Shown: positions 1 to 11,274, numbered from the stretch's first letter. The stretch is DNA of 64,000 bases from Aedes albopictus (GCF_035046485.1 NC_085137.1:376836706-376900705), one strand, 5' to 3'. Made by a program: numbers and translations. The notes: generated from the sequence alone by a model not told the origin.

Positions 1-3
1 TTC

Positions 4-67
4 AGGGGTGTTTCAGAGAGTTTCAGGTTCAATCCTGGTGCTCCCTGAATCTCTGTGAAACACCCCT
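4..67. repeat. Hairpin at window edge
   Basis: A 17-bp arm at 4-20 (AGGGGTGTTTCAGAGAG) pairs with 51-67 at 16 of 17 positions around a 30-base loop. The arm resembles the 137-bp tandem unit at 10.5 kb, so this is probably the end of a related repeat running in from the left. Confidence 0.5.
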
Positions 68-809
68 CAATTTTTTTTAAATGCGCCTGAAAGTTTTTTA
101 CTCCTTCCACAACAAATCTTAACACCCTCTGAAACCACCATGGAATTCTCATGAAGCCTCCCAAAACACTCCACGAAACTCCTTGGAACTTTTTTCTTTT
201 TAGCTCCTTGGAACTCAAGAAACCCCTTTTGACATCACCTCACCTCAAACTATCAGGGGGGAAACCTTTTCCTTTAGAGTGTTAACTGTATTTGTATACA
301 AAACTCCCTCTTCACATGTCCTGGTTTTTTTTATTCTAGTTAATTTTCAATTTATGTATTTCCAGCTCACATAAAAACCCTAATCAATCCACCTAGCGGT
401 GATGGCGCCTTTCTCGCGCCTTCGAAACCCCATTTTCGACAAAACTCAAGTAACACACACTTAAAACAGAATGCCGAGATTGGCAGTACATATTTCGATT
501 AAAGTTCATTTGCTGAATCTCGGTTAAACACTTGACGTTTGAAGTTTGATGCCAGCGGCACCCATAGGTGCTGCTATGAATGAAATTGATTTTTTTACCG
601 ATACATCAGTTAAATTTAGATTGCCGAGCACTCGGGTGTGCGGATTTCGGAAAAATAATGAAGCCGAGCTCAACTAAGTGTGCATGTTGATGAATATCGA
701 ACTTTCATACGTTTAACAAAAATCTATTTCATGATACCAGAAATTATATCGTTTATCTGCCATTTAATGTTTCAGCCCTAAACTCTTAAAAAATCGCAAT
801 CTTGAGTTT
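68..809. other. AT-rich spacer with fragments of dispersed repeats
   Basis: No coding signal. A motif at about 386-418 (AATCCACCTAGCGGTGATGG followed by CGCCTTTCTCG) recurs inverted at about 19949-19981, so it is a dispersed repeat end. At 470-690 there are recurring CCGAGATT / CCGAGCACTCGG segments. Nothing else recognised. Confidence 0.4.
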
Positions 810-2330
810 TCAGCCGTCATTTTGGATTTAAGTCCGCCACCTTGGATATTCTGGTTGCCATTTTGGACTCCAGACTTCTTCTCCATGCCAGATATACCCA
901 TATTGAAAGGTTATAGAGCCTTAAACTATAATAAACAGCCACCATTTTGGATATTCCAGTCGCCATTTTTGAACTCTGGAAATTTTCTGGTTGTCCATGT
1001 ATTAAGTAAGGTAATTTTCCCGATTTTTTAACACCCAAATATTTTTGTATGAAGCGTAACATATCCCACCTCCACCCCTCCCTCCCATAAACTCTTACGT
1101 ATTTAATGGACAGCCCCATAACAAATATATTCATATCTCATGATTTTAGAGCATTAACCTTTATTAAACAGCTGTCTCTTGAATTATGAGACGCCATCTT
1201 GGATACTCTGGTCGACATTTTTGAACTCTTGACATCTTATCCATACCAAATATACTAATATTGAATGGCATTAGAGCCTGAATGGAGTCAACAGCCGCCA
1301 TCTTGAATTTTGAGCTGCCATCTTAAAATCTTGCCGTCTTGGATATTCTGGTCGCCATTTTGGGAGTCCAGACATTTTCCCATACCAAATTTACCAATAT
1401 TGCATGGTTGTAGAATCTAAATCACCATTATTCAGCTGCCATTTTTCAAATTTGAGCGGCCATCTTGGATTCTAGACCACCATTCTGGATATATTGGTTG
1501 TCATTTTTTGACTCCAGACATCTTTCCCATATCAAATATATTCATATTGCATAGCGTAAGAGCCTAAACACCGTTAAATAACCGGTATCTTGAATTTGGA
1601 GTAGCCATCTTGCATTTTAGACTGCCATCTTAGGACATCTTTCCCATACCAAATATACCAAATATATATTGCATTTTTTATGATCTAAGACACCATTAAA
1701 CAGCCGCCATGTTGAATTTTGAGCCGCCATCTTTGATTATAGATCGTCATCTTGGATATTTTAGTTGTCATTTCTGGACTCCAGACATTTTCCCCATACC
1801 AAATATACCCATGGTTTAGGGCCTAAACACCGTCAAACAGCCGCCATCTTGAAGTTTGGACCGCCATCTTGGATATTCTGGTCCCCATTTTTGGACTTAG
1901 GACATCTTCCCCATACCAAATATATATTGCATGGTTTTATGATCTCAAACACCATTAAACAGGCGCCATGTTGAATTTTGATCCGCCATCTTTGATTTTA
2001 GACCGCCATCTTGGATATTTTAGTTGTCATTTCTGGACTCCAGATATCCTCCCATATTCCAAATGTATTCCCAAAATGCATGGTTTTAGAGCCTAAAACA
2101 CCATTGAGCAACCGCCATCTTGAATTTGGAGCTGCTATCTTGGATATTGGACCGCCATCTTAGATATTGTGGTCGCCCTTTTTGGACTTCAGACATCTTC
2201 ACTGTACCATATATACCCCATATTGTATGATTTTAGGACTAAAACTCTATTAAACAACCGTCATCTTGAATATTAGGCTGCCATCTTGAATTTTGGATCG
2301 ACATCGTGGAATTTCTGGTCTCCAGTGTTG
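810..2330. repeat. Tandem satellite array, unit about 120-150 bp, nine or more copies
   Basis: Each unit carries GCCATCTTGGATATTCTGG, then a GTCGCCATTTTTGGACTCC-like block, CAGACATCTTCCCCATACC, a CAAATATACCCATATTGCAT-like block and AGAGCCTAAACACCATTAAA. The CCATACCAAATATA block recurs near 1235, 1380, 1528, 1650, 1793, 1911, 2052 and 2196, spacings of about 118-148 bp. Units contain a subsidiary CCGCCATCTTGAATTTTGA repeat present once to three times, which explains the length variation. Short open frames across it have no family resemblance. Confidence 0.85.
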
Positions 2331-2339
2331 ATTTCCGCA

Positions 2340-2764
2340 CAAAATTTGTCACCCATGCTAAGGGCTACAAAAATCGCCGCAGTTTTATGTGTCGCATGAT
2401 GGGGCTTGGTTCAGTTTTATATAAGGCCTGTTCAACCGGTGCTGGTCCCGATCACTGAAATGGCCATATCTCCGAAACGCCTTGACCGATCCGAACCATT
2501 TTCAATAGTAAACAATGCGGTGAAATTCCGGTTCGGTTCGAGCTATAATCGGTCAATGGGAAGTGCCTTAAAAGTGAGTGAACTTATTTTGCGCACAGAC
2601 ATACACACATACACACATACAGACATCATCTCAATTCGTCGAACTGAGTTGATTGGTATATGTGATTTGACCGGCTCGGAGGGTTTTCTACCGAAAATTC
2701 GTTTTTTGAGGGAACATATAGCCTTTCAGTACACTTCGGTGTACGAGAAAGGCAAAAAAAGGTT
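2340..2764 (-). mobile_element. Stem-loop retroposon-like repeat, copy A
   Basis: Read on the minus strand this aligns end to end with the copies starting at 16590, 18483 and 57352. In order from 2764 downward it shows an oligo-T run, a stem-loop with arms GTACACC/AGTGTAC inside CCTTTC..GAAAGG, a conserved block, a TG-rich microsatellite, and one copy of the unit containing CATGCGACACAT. Copy A carries only about one such unit. In the transcript-like (plus) sense the order is unit, microsatellite, stem-loop, A-run, like a retroposon 3' end. The RTE fragment begins directly beyond its A-run. Confidence 0.7.
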
Positions 2765-3872
2765 CTAATGTTATAATGACCACTTCAATAGCAACGTTGC
2801 AAGCACCGAAGGTGGCGTTGTAACAGTTCTAGCATTACGTAAGCAGGACGTAAGATGTCCAGCCCTTAACCTCCAAGACGACGAGGTGCCGGTTGAAATA
2901 CAACAAAGCCGCTGCAGCAGATCAACTACCAAGCGAGCTAGTAAAATACGGTGGAAAAGCACAGGTGAGAGCACTACACAGGGCCATTACCAAGATTTGG
3001 GTGGAGGAAGTATTACCGGAGGAATGGATGGAAGATATCGTGTGGCCGATCTTTGAAAAGGGCGTCAAGTTGGATTTCGGGAACTACCGTGCGATCACAC
3101 TACTGAGCGCTGCCTACAAGATAGGGGAACAAAGCCCAAAATGCCAAGATGGGGTAAAATGGCCCAACTCATAAAATCATTCCTGAATGGGACTTGATCA
3201 TTACTATAGGTGAATGGTGTCAAGATATGTTTGCATCGAACATTCTTCTAGAAGCTAGGCCACCAAATCCACGAAAAATCTTTTGATTTCCCAATGAAAA
3301 TTGACAACTTCCGGTTTTTCGTGCCTGCAATTAAGGTTTTCTGGTGATTTTATTACCAGCCAAGTGTTTCCAACGAGATTGGGGCTCATATGGAGACGCA
3401 TGGTTGTTGATGTCTACGCTTTCCATGTTAGGGGTCATTCAAATATTACGATCATCGTTTTGCGGGGAGGGTGTAACACTCCATTTATTGAGTATACGAA
3501 AAAAGCGGACAGAGGGGGCAAAAGGGGTTGGAAATGCCCGAAAACTGATGGACGTAATTTTTGAAGGTTTTCATGAAGTGGCATCTTACCCCATGGCAGA
3601 TGGTCTTTTTGCACCACTTCCGTTTTACGAATCAGTTTTTGAAATCGCTAAAAATCGATGAAAATGCAATAGTTTAGTGAATATTTTTGCTGAAGAATCG
3701 AGCAAATATTGTCTAGTTGCTGTTACCATTTTGAAAGCCTAACAAATGAGGCTAATTATCATTGAAAACGATGAAAGTTTGAAAAATGGCATTTTACCCC
3801 ACTTGACCCTACTCTCTCAAATTCTATGCCGCCGTCTATCATGGGCCAATATCAGGCTGGATTCATGCACGC
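2765..3872 (+). pseudogene. RTE-type LINE reverse transcriptase, N-terminal fragment, interrupted
   Basis: Residues such as NKAAAADQLPSELVKYGG, PEEWMEDIVWPIF and GNYRAITLLSAAYK match the start of an RTE-clade reverse transcriptase and align with the copy at 38.9-39.35 kb. Coding homology runs to 3121, is broken by an inserted element, and resumes at 3812 (CTCTCAAATTCTATGCCGCC) to about 3872. An 18-base stretch present in the other copy near 39,320 is deleted here. Both ends are truncated. Known of the family: RTE elements encode an endonuclease and reverse transcriptase for target-primed insertion. This copy cannot make a functional protein. Confidence 0.8.
3124..3809. mobile_element. TA-flanked nonautonomous DNA element inside the RTE fragment
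   Basis: It splits the RTE reading frame. TA dinucleotides stand at 3122-3123 and 3810-3811; the sister RTE copy has CA at that site, so a C-to-T change supplied the TA target. The left end reads GGGGAACAAAGCCC and the right end, reversed, GGGTCAAGTGGGGTAAAATG. A GGGGTAAAATG block lies near both ends in inverted orientation. No coding capacity seen. A Tc1/mariner-type origin is inferred from the TA duplication. Confidence 0.65.
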
Positions 3873-3930
3873 TCAGAAAACCGTTCTGATAAACGTGAAC
3901 AAACAAACGAATTATGAGAACAAGCAAATA

Positions 3931-4005
3931 TACACCGTGAACTGGAACTAGTTCCAGCTGTCAATATGGGCGTTCTAGAAAACGTGAAATCTAGTTCACG
4001 GTGTA
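3931..4005. repeat. Short foldback
   Basis: Perfect 13-bp arms TACACCGTGAACT (3931-3943) and its complement (3993-4005). The loop starts with a second palindrome, GGAACTAGTTCC. Confidence 0.55.
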
Positions 4006-5910
4006 CATTTCTTATTTTTGTTATCGTTGCTATGCATAGTTCCCGTTTGTTCCCGTTGCCGTGATTGGGAGTGCACGTATATCGGATCGGATTTTTTTGC
4101 GTGTGGGTGAGCGCGTTACAACGGATCAAACGTTTGCCATTCGCCAGGTGTTGCAGAAACGTATCTTTTGGACTTCACTCTTCCACCATAACACCCAAAC
4201 TCCTGTGACATCAAGGCCTGAGAAGTCGCTGAGGATTCTACACAGCTTTCTTAGGTATCGTACTTACCATCCTTTCCCATCCCTAGAAGTGTACACAGGG
4301 TCAAATATTTGACTAGATGTAAATCACTGCTCAATTGCTACCCGTAATAGAATCAATTCGTGGATGTTACAAGAGAAATAATCCATAAATTCGCTTGATC
4401 AATTTCGCTCTAAAATTGACAAAATAAGTCCGCATACCGACAAATGATATCAAATCGGCCAGCATACCGAAGCAACTGAACCGTAAAATTGAATTAAAGA
4501 TTGCATTCCGAGCAAACAACGTGTCAGTAAAACTGTATGTTACATACCAACAAAACCATACCATCCATCATTCACGGGAAAGGGGAAGTTGAATTGCACT
4601 GCCCAAAAAAAGCAACCGAGCAAGCGGTACACCCCCGGAACGATAAATCCGTTCCCACCGGCACCATCCAATGACTGCTCTTATTTCCCTCGAGAGGAAA
4701 GAGCGGAAAACGACAACCGGCAAATTCGGCATTGCATTCCTGTGTTTGTACTTATATGACAAGTCTTCCGAGCTTTTGCTGCCGCAGCAAAACGGTGTGA
4801 TTTTGCCATAATTAGCAGCAATTTGAATGTGTCTTTCTCGGAGCAAATATTAACCGAACGAAGCCGGCTTCCACCTCCTCTTTGTGACGACCGACAAGCG
4901 CACATACATATCTTAGGACCCCCGCAGTCGCAGCTGCTTGGAAACTGCAAAAGTTCATGTGAATTCTTGATGCTGTTATACAATTGAGTGCTGCCCTGGC
5001 AATTTATGACAGGTCCATTGTTTCGCCGCTCTGCGACAAAAAGCTACGCCAAATAACAACCGGAAGTGCATCTGGTCTGGTATGAATGGACAATAAAACA
5101 GTTTAAATATGATGTCACATGGCGGTGACACTTTCCTGTGCCCCGTTTTTGTTTGCCGACCGCACCGTGTGATCGAAAATGACAGCCGGTATAGTTCAGA
5201 TGGTTGCTTATTATGGAGTTACGATCTGTTTTATGACATGGGCTGTATAAAATTCAGAGCAGTCGTATCTGATCATTTTACAATCGAACAGTAAATGATC
5301 TGCATTTGTTGCAGCAACCAGTGTTGTGAGCAGAATAGTATATTTATTATTACCTTTTCGTTCACTTACAGAGTGAACAGCTGAGTGATTTGCCAATACT
5401 AAGTCACATAAAAGATACCGTATTGAACATACTTAGTTATCTTTGAAGGTCGCGAACGCCAACAAAAAAAGCTTCAAGAGTTTTCAAAACTCATAGTTCT
5501 TAAATGCGTTCATGAAGGACTTATTACAGAGCATGTTTTGAACCAGAAGTGTTTTAAAATACTTACTACTTTCAGCTCTAAGCACTCATGTTAATGAAGA
5601 GGGCTGAAGAGCAAGATCACCTTCCAGGATGATCACCCGTCACCGCCTTGACCTATGTCCAGGTAAAACTTCTGTCTACTTCCTTTAGTGCCTAGATTAA
5701 ATAGTGCTAGAACTAGGGTGCGCTAATTTTTCAAAAGTTTTTGAAACCTGGAATTCGTAAGCTGTTCTGGATTTAAATCACTTGAAAAAACCTTCGAGTC
5801 TGAGCCAGAAATATTAGGATTTAAAGGTAGTTGAGGCTCGAGTAATAAAAAGATGTGTCATCAGAGCTGTCATGGTAGAGTCAGAACAGGCTACCAAATT
5901 CAGCGCCCCC
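4006..5910. other. Unique-looking non-coding DNA
   Basis: I see no repeat, RNA gene or credible reading frame. Short open frames here (up to 100 codons) lack family motifs and overlap each other on both strands. Confidence 0.4.
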
Positions 5911-6012
5911 TATCCCAACTAACATTTTTGCTGCATAAGAGTTTGATAGAGCTCTCATCCAAAGGTGTTTGCTCCATAAGCTGTTACGCAGCTACTTTTG
6001 TTAGTAGGGATA
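5911..6012. mobile_element. 102-bp palindromic mini-element
   Basis: Ends are TATCCC at 5911 and GGGATA at 6007-6012. The arms TATCCCAACTAACA and TATCCCTACTAACA are followed by an imperfect inverted block (GCTGCATAAGAG against GCTGCGTAACAGC). Small foldback MITE by structure. Confidence 0.5.
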
Positions 6013-6059
6013 CTATACGCCCCAAGGAAATGACTTCACTATTGCGCCTAATCAAGAAT

Positions 6060-7870
6060 TGATCCGAGGAAATCCTTGAATGCATTATTATTTCACGATT
6101 TTTTTCTTTAATTATCGCGAAAGGGACATTCTTGCAGGAATTCCTTTTATGAGTTTCGCCAGAAAATGCTCGAGGATTTCTTCCAGCGAAACCGCCAGAA
6201 ATTGCTTTGGGGATTCCTTGAGTTTTATCAAAAATAATCTAAAATGTTTACAGAAAAAAGATTTTCTCAGAATTTCTTAAGATTTCTTTCCGTATCTCTT
6301 CAAAGTGCATCCGTGTTTGTTTGAGAACTTTTTGCAAAAAATCTTTCAAAATTGCTACGGTAATTTTTCTTGGCATTTCTTTAGGAGATTCTCAAATAAA
6401 TTTCTCAATTGAACTGAAACTGGCCACGGATTTCCTCAAAATTTCTTCTTAAACTCCTCCTGGGATTTAATAAGGGATCCTATAGGAAACTCATTCAAGG
6501 ATTACAGCATAAGTACTTCCTTGCATTCTTTCATTTTTTTCTTCAAACATTTCTGAAGGAATTCTTCCAGAAATATTTTCAGGATTTTTTCAAGAGATTT
6601 CCCAAAGGATTTCTCCAACATTTCTCAAAAAGAATTTCTAGGAATTTCCCAAAGGTTTCTGGAGGGGTTATTCCAATTGTTTCTGCAAGCTGCAATTCTT
6701 GGAGATTTTTTTTTATAAACATACGAAATTCTTTCAGAAATTCATCTAGGATTTTCCTTTAGAAATTCATATTTTTATTTTATAAACTTTTTCAGAAATC
6801 ATTAATTCAAATTTCGGAGATGAACCAGCCATCGGCTGTAAGTCTCGATAATAAAGATAATAATAATAATTCATTCAAATTACATCCCATGTTCCTTCAG
6901 GTATTGCTCAATTCATTTTGGGATTTTTGGGTGTTTATTTGGAAGCTCTCCAAAAGTTTCTCTAATAGTTCCTTCAAGTATTCCTTCAGTCATAGCTTTG
7001 AATTAATTCCGGCCTCCCTTCGAGGATTCTCTCAGATTTTTTTTCCAAAAACTGTTTCAACAACTTCTGCAAAAAATACTCCAAAATGTATTCATAAGAA
7101 TAAGAAATGTGTTTTCATAAGAATACTTACAGGGGCTTCTTCAGTTCTTTATGTGTCTGCAGTTTCTGCATGATTCACTTTTGAAAATTTTTCAGGAAGT
7201 GGTCCAAGGATTTCTATGTACGAATCCCTGCAGTAATAACTTAACAAATTCCTTCAGGGATATCTCCAATAGTTCTTTCAAGTCTTCTGAAGATCCTCCA
7301 TGGATCTCTCAAAAACTTATTGAATGATTTCTTCTAGAATTTAATCATTGCCGTTGCCTGCGGTTTCTGCAGACATTTTTTGAAGATCCCTTCAGAAATT
7401 CCTCTACGGATTTTTTCAAGAAGCCCTTCAGAGGTTTCTTAAGCATTTTTCCTTGGAATCACTTGCAAAGTTCCCCCATAAATCTTTGAAGATTTCTTGA
7501 AATAATAAAGAGAGTATTTGAAGGTGTTTTTCAGTTATTTTCCTAGGCATTATCCTAGACATTTAGCCAGGAATTGCCTCAATTCTTTAGAAATTGCTTC
7601 AGGTTAATTTCAGGAAATATTTGTGATGGAACCACAAAATATAAAAAAAAAATCATTGAAGGAATTTCTACATAAATCACTGAAGGGATTTCTCAAAGAA
7701 TTCTTGGAAAAACTTTGGGAAGAGTTTCCAAAGCATCCTCTGTAGGTTTTGTTAAAACATTTTTAGAAAAAAAAATCCTAAAATTCTTTTGAAGAACTTT
7801 TGAAGAAATCACTTGTTGAAATTTCTGAAGAAATTCTTAAAATTCTGAAGAAGTCTCTGGAGATCTGGAG
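6060..7870. repeat. Degenerate short-period satellite
   Basis: Dense, diverged repeats of a 20-30 base theme of the type TTTCTTCAGGAATT / CTCCAGGAATTTC. No clean period survives. The same theme occurs at 9230-10440, 46130-46890 and 55210-55990. Two hairpin-tail motifs (6817, 7899) are embedded in it. Confidence 0.7.
6817..6876 (+). repeat. Conserved hairpin plus AATAAAG motif, copy 1
   Basis: GAGAT at 6817 pairs with GTCTC at 6842-6846 (one G-T pair), with inner stem CAGCC/GGCTG. AATAAAG follows at 6850 and then an (AAT)n run. Nearly the same structure occurs at 7899. It looks like the 3' tail of a short retroposed element; function unknown. Confidence 0.55.
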
Positions 7871-7898
7871 GGGATAAATTCCGCCTCTAAGGAATGGA

Positions 7899-7945
7899 GA
7901 GACGAACCAGCCAAGGGCTGAAAGTCTCTTAAATAAAGACAAACC
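7899..7945 (+). repeat. Conserved hairpin plus AATAAAG motif, copy 2
   Basis: Outer stem GAGAC (7899-7903)/GTCTC (7924-7928), inner stem CAGCC (7908)/GGCTG (7916), then AATAAAG at 7932. The spacing equals copy 1. Confidence 0.6.
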
Positions 7946-8062
7946 TCTAAGGAATTTCAGAAGGAATCGTGGCAGGAATTTCTGAAATAAACCCTAAGGA
8001 GTCCCGTGATCAGTAAGGCGGACCCAGCTCTGAAGTGTCAGCTTGAACCTATCATTCCATGA

Positions 8063-9151
8063 ACGTATGATACAATCGATCGAGAACAGCTATGGCAGAT
8101 TATGCACGAATACGGATTCCCGGATAAACTGATACGGTTGATCAAGGCGACGATGGATCGAGTGATGTGCGTAGTTCGAGTATCAGGGACACTCTCGAGT
8201 CCCTTCGAATCTCGCAGAGGGTTACGGCAAGGTGATGGTCTTTCGTGCTTGCTGTTCAACATTGCTTTGGAGGGTGTAATAAGAAGAGCGGGGATAAACA
8301 CGAGTGGGACGATTTTCACGAAGTCCGTTCAGCTGCTTGGTTCCGCCGATGACATTGATATTATTGCTCATAAATTTGAGACGATGGCGGAAACGTACAT
8401 CCGACTAAAGAGTGAAACCAGGCGAATCGGATTAGTCATTAATGTGTCGAAGACAAAGTACATGATGGCAAAGGGCTCCAGGGAGGATTCACCGCGCCCG
8501 CCACCCCGAATTCATATCGACGGTGATGAAATCGAGGCGGTTGAAGAATTCGTGTACTTGGGCTCACTGGTGACCGACGACAACGACACCAGCAGAGAAA
8601 TTCAGAGGCGCATTGTGGCAGGAAATCGTGCCTACTTTGGACTCCGCAGAACTCTACGATCGAATAAAGTTCGCCGTAACAAGAAGTTAACCATCTACAA
8701 AACGCTGATTAGACCGGTCGTCCTCTATGGGCACGAAACATGGACCCTACGTGCAGAGGACCAACGCGCCCTTGAAGTTTTCGAACGGAAGGTGTTGCGT
8801 ACCATCTACGGCCGAGTGCAGATGGAAGACGGGACTTGGAGAAGGCGAATGAACCACGAGCTGCATCAGCTGCTGAGAGAACCAACCATCGTCCATACCG
8901 CGAAAATCGGGAGGCTACGGTGGGCGGATCACGTCATCAGGATGTCGGATAGCAACCCGACTAAAATGGTTCTCGAGAGTCATCCGACCGGTACAAGAAG
9001 ACGTGGAGCGCAGCAAGCTAGGTGGGTCGACCAAGTGGAGGACGATCTGCGGACCCTACGCAGAGTGCGGAACTGGAGACAAACAGCCATGGACCGAGTG
9101 GAGTGGAGGCGGCTACTATGTACAGCAGAGGCCACTCCGGCCTTAGCCTGA
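8063..9151 (+). pseudogene. RTE-type LINE reverse transcriptase, C-terminal half
   Basis: An open frame from about 8063, with the first internal methionine at 8102 (349 residues), ending at 9151. In order: motif A as YDTIDR just before that methionine, motif B as RRGLRQGDGLSCLLFNIALE, motif C as GSADDIDII at about residues 80-88, then the thumb (YKTLIRPVVLYGHETWTL) and a basic C-terminal region ending TPALA. The protein would copy the element RNA at a nicked target. Two faults: the element is truncated 5' of motif A, losing the endonuclease, and the aromatic residue before ADD is serine (TCC at 8342), a one-base change from the phenylalanine in the copy at 49.4 kb. RTE is the best clade fit; another non-LTR clade is possible. 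Confidence 0.85.
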
Positions 9152-9229
9152 CCGGTAAGAAGGTAAGTATGAGTACACTTCAGCGAAACCCCACATTTGG
9201 ATACACGATACAAGAATTTTTGGTAGCGA
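9152..9229 (+). other. Probable 3' untranslated end of the RTE copy
   Basis: Sequence after the stop (CCGGTAAGAAGGTAAGTATG and onward) is neither satellite nor coding, and passes into the degenerate AGGAATTTC repeats near 9230. No target duplication could be identified. Confidence 0.35.
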
Positions 9230-10440
9230 AAAAAATTCAGTAAAATTCCTGTAGAAAGCATAGGAAGAACTTTTGAATGAATCTCTGGTGTACTATCCAA
9301 AAAAATCCCTGGATAAGTTGTGAACCCAGTGAGGAATGTCTTAAGAACTTCCTGGAGAAACTACTCGACAAATATCTGGAGGAAATCTTGAAGGAATTTC
9401 TGTTTGTAGTTCTGTAGGAATCTCTGGTGAATTCCTGCCTGAATTACTGAAAGTAATAATGCAAGAATCTCTGTATAAAACTCTAGAGAAAACCCTTGAG
9501 AAATTTCCGATGAATTTTTCAAGCGAATCTCCATGAGAATTAATAAAGTTATCCCAGATAGAATTTCTGAAGAAAGCCATAGAAATGTACCTGCTGGAGA
9601 AGGAATATATGAAGGAAGCCATGGAGAAATTTGTTAAAGTATTCTTGGAAAAAAAAAAATCTGATAAATAAGAGGAGTTTCTGTATGAAAACTTGGTTGT
9701 TTTAAGACCAAATTCCTGGAGTTAGTTCTGAAGGCCTCTATTAATTAATTTTGGAAATCTATAGAAGTTTTCCTTTGATTTGGAGTTTGTAGAGTAATCT
9801 GAAAAGAAAATTTTGTCGTTAATTTCTAAACGAATCCCTGGAAGAATTTCTAAAGAAATCCTTAGAAAAATTACTTGAAAGTTCCTTGATTTTCTCAAAG
9901 AACCGCTGAATGCATTTCCGAAGGAATCCATGATGGGTTTCCTCAAAGACTTATCGTACGTATTCTGGAGAAAATCAAAGGAGAATTTCTTAAGAAAACC
10001 CGTGAAAGTTTTTAAACGATTTTTTTTATGAAATTTAGGGATGGATCTTCTAATGAAAATTGCGGAGAAAATTTTAGAAGAAATTCTGAAGCGATGCATA
10101 GAAGATGTTCTACAGGAGCATTGGAAGGAATCCAGGAAGGGTGTAACGAAAAAAATCCAAACTTCAATACGATAAAACGAGGTTTATGGTATGCCCGACA
10201 TTCAAGGTAGAATTTGTTAATAATTCTCTGGAAAGTTTTCTGAAAAATCGCTGTAAGAATTTCTAAAAATAGATATGAGAAACTGAAGTAATCTCTGAAG
10301 TAAATTTCCGAATGAAACTTTGATAAATTTTTCAAAGAGCCTGTAGTGGGGTAATCCATGAATAAATATCTGAATAAATCTTGTGACGAATTTCTGAAAG
10401 ACTTCCCAAAATATTTCTTCTATACGTTGGGATCGGAAGA
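9230..10440. repeat. Degenerate short-period satellite, reverse orientation
   Basis: Runs of GAATTTCTGAAGAAA, TCCTGGAGAAA and GGAATCTCTGG themes, the complement of the 6.1-7.9 kb theme. Minus-strand open frames of 93-125 codons arise from stop-poor repeat content and have no protein features. Confidence 0.65.
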
Positions 10441-10499
10441 AGCCCCAAATCCCCTCTCTCTATAACAGAGTTTTTTTCTTGCGCCTGTGAGGGGGTGTC

Positions 10500-11050
10500 A
10501 GAGGCGTTGCACCGGGTGGGCTTCAGGGGTATTTTCGGGGAGTTTCGAAGGGTCTCAGTTGCGTTACATGGGATCCGATGGGGTTTTAGGGGGATTTCAA
10601 GGGCATTTCACAAAGCTTTAGATGATTTTTAATGAGTTTCAGAGGTATTTCTCAGGCGTTTCGTAGGCGTTTTTGGGGGTTTCTGAGGGTTTAAGGTGCG
10701 TTACCTGGGGTCCGAGGGGGTTTTAGGGGGGTTTTGAAGGCATTTCAGACAGCTTAAGATGATTTTTGGCGAGTTTCAGAGGTGTTTCTCAGGCGTTACG
10801 TAGGCATTTTTGGGGGTTTCTGAGGGTTTCAGGTGCGTTACCTGGGGTCGGTGGCTATGGGAATGGACCCGTGCACATCACTAGTGGGCAATGCATCGCT
10901 TCATTCGCACCAAGTTCGTGTGTTACGTAGGCGTTTTCGGGGGTTTGTGAAGGTCTCAGGTGCGGACCCCACGGGGTCCGAGGAGGTTTTAGGGAGATTT
11001 TGAAGGCATTTCTGAGAGCTTCAGAGGATTTTTGTCGAGATTCAGAAGCG
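10500..11050. repeat. 137-bp tandem array, about four units
   Basis: The block TGCGTTACCTGGGGTC recurs at 10560 (TGCGTTACATGGGATC), 10697 and 10834, exactly 137 bp apart. A fourth diverged unit follows at about 10960. Each unit includes GGTTTTAGGGGG, GAAGGCATTTCAGA and TTTCAGAGGTGTTTCTCAGG. Between the third and fourth units, about 10851-10920, lies 70 bp of unrelated sequence. Confidence 0.8.
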
Positions 11051-11274
11051 GAAACCTTACACACTCCCGAACCAACCCCATCCCCCCTCATTGCAACTTA
11101 ATTCCCTTAAACCAATCTTATACCTAATCTAAAACACTCCAAACGCTCTGAACACAATCAGATTCCATTTAAGTAACGTTACCTAAATGGAGGGACCTAA
11201 ATAGATTTTACCTAAATGGAGAATTGAATGTACATATATTCAGGAAGGCAGATTAAAAATTCTCTAGTGAGTAA
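11051..11274. other. Spacer
   Basis: Short AT-rich spacer with TTACCTAAATGGAG twice (about 11182 and 11209). Nothing else seen. Confidence 0.3.

Noticed and set aside
810..2330. CRISPR-like array
   Set aside because: Units are contiguous diverged satellite of 118-148 bp, without short identical repeats and unique spacers, and the DNA is eukaryotic.
2406..2768. A 120-residue frame
   Set aside because: It lies wholly in stem-loop repeat copy A and is not open in the other copies.
3301..3661. Frames of 87 and 105 residues between the RTE halves
   Set aside because: They lie in the TA-flanked insertion, overlap each other and an antisense frame, and lack motifs.
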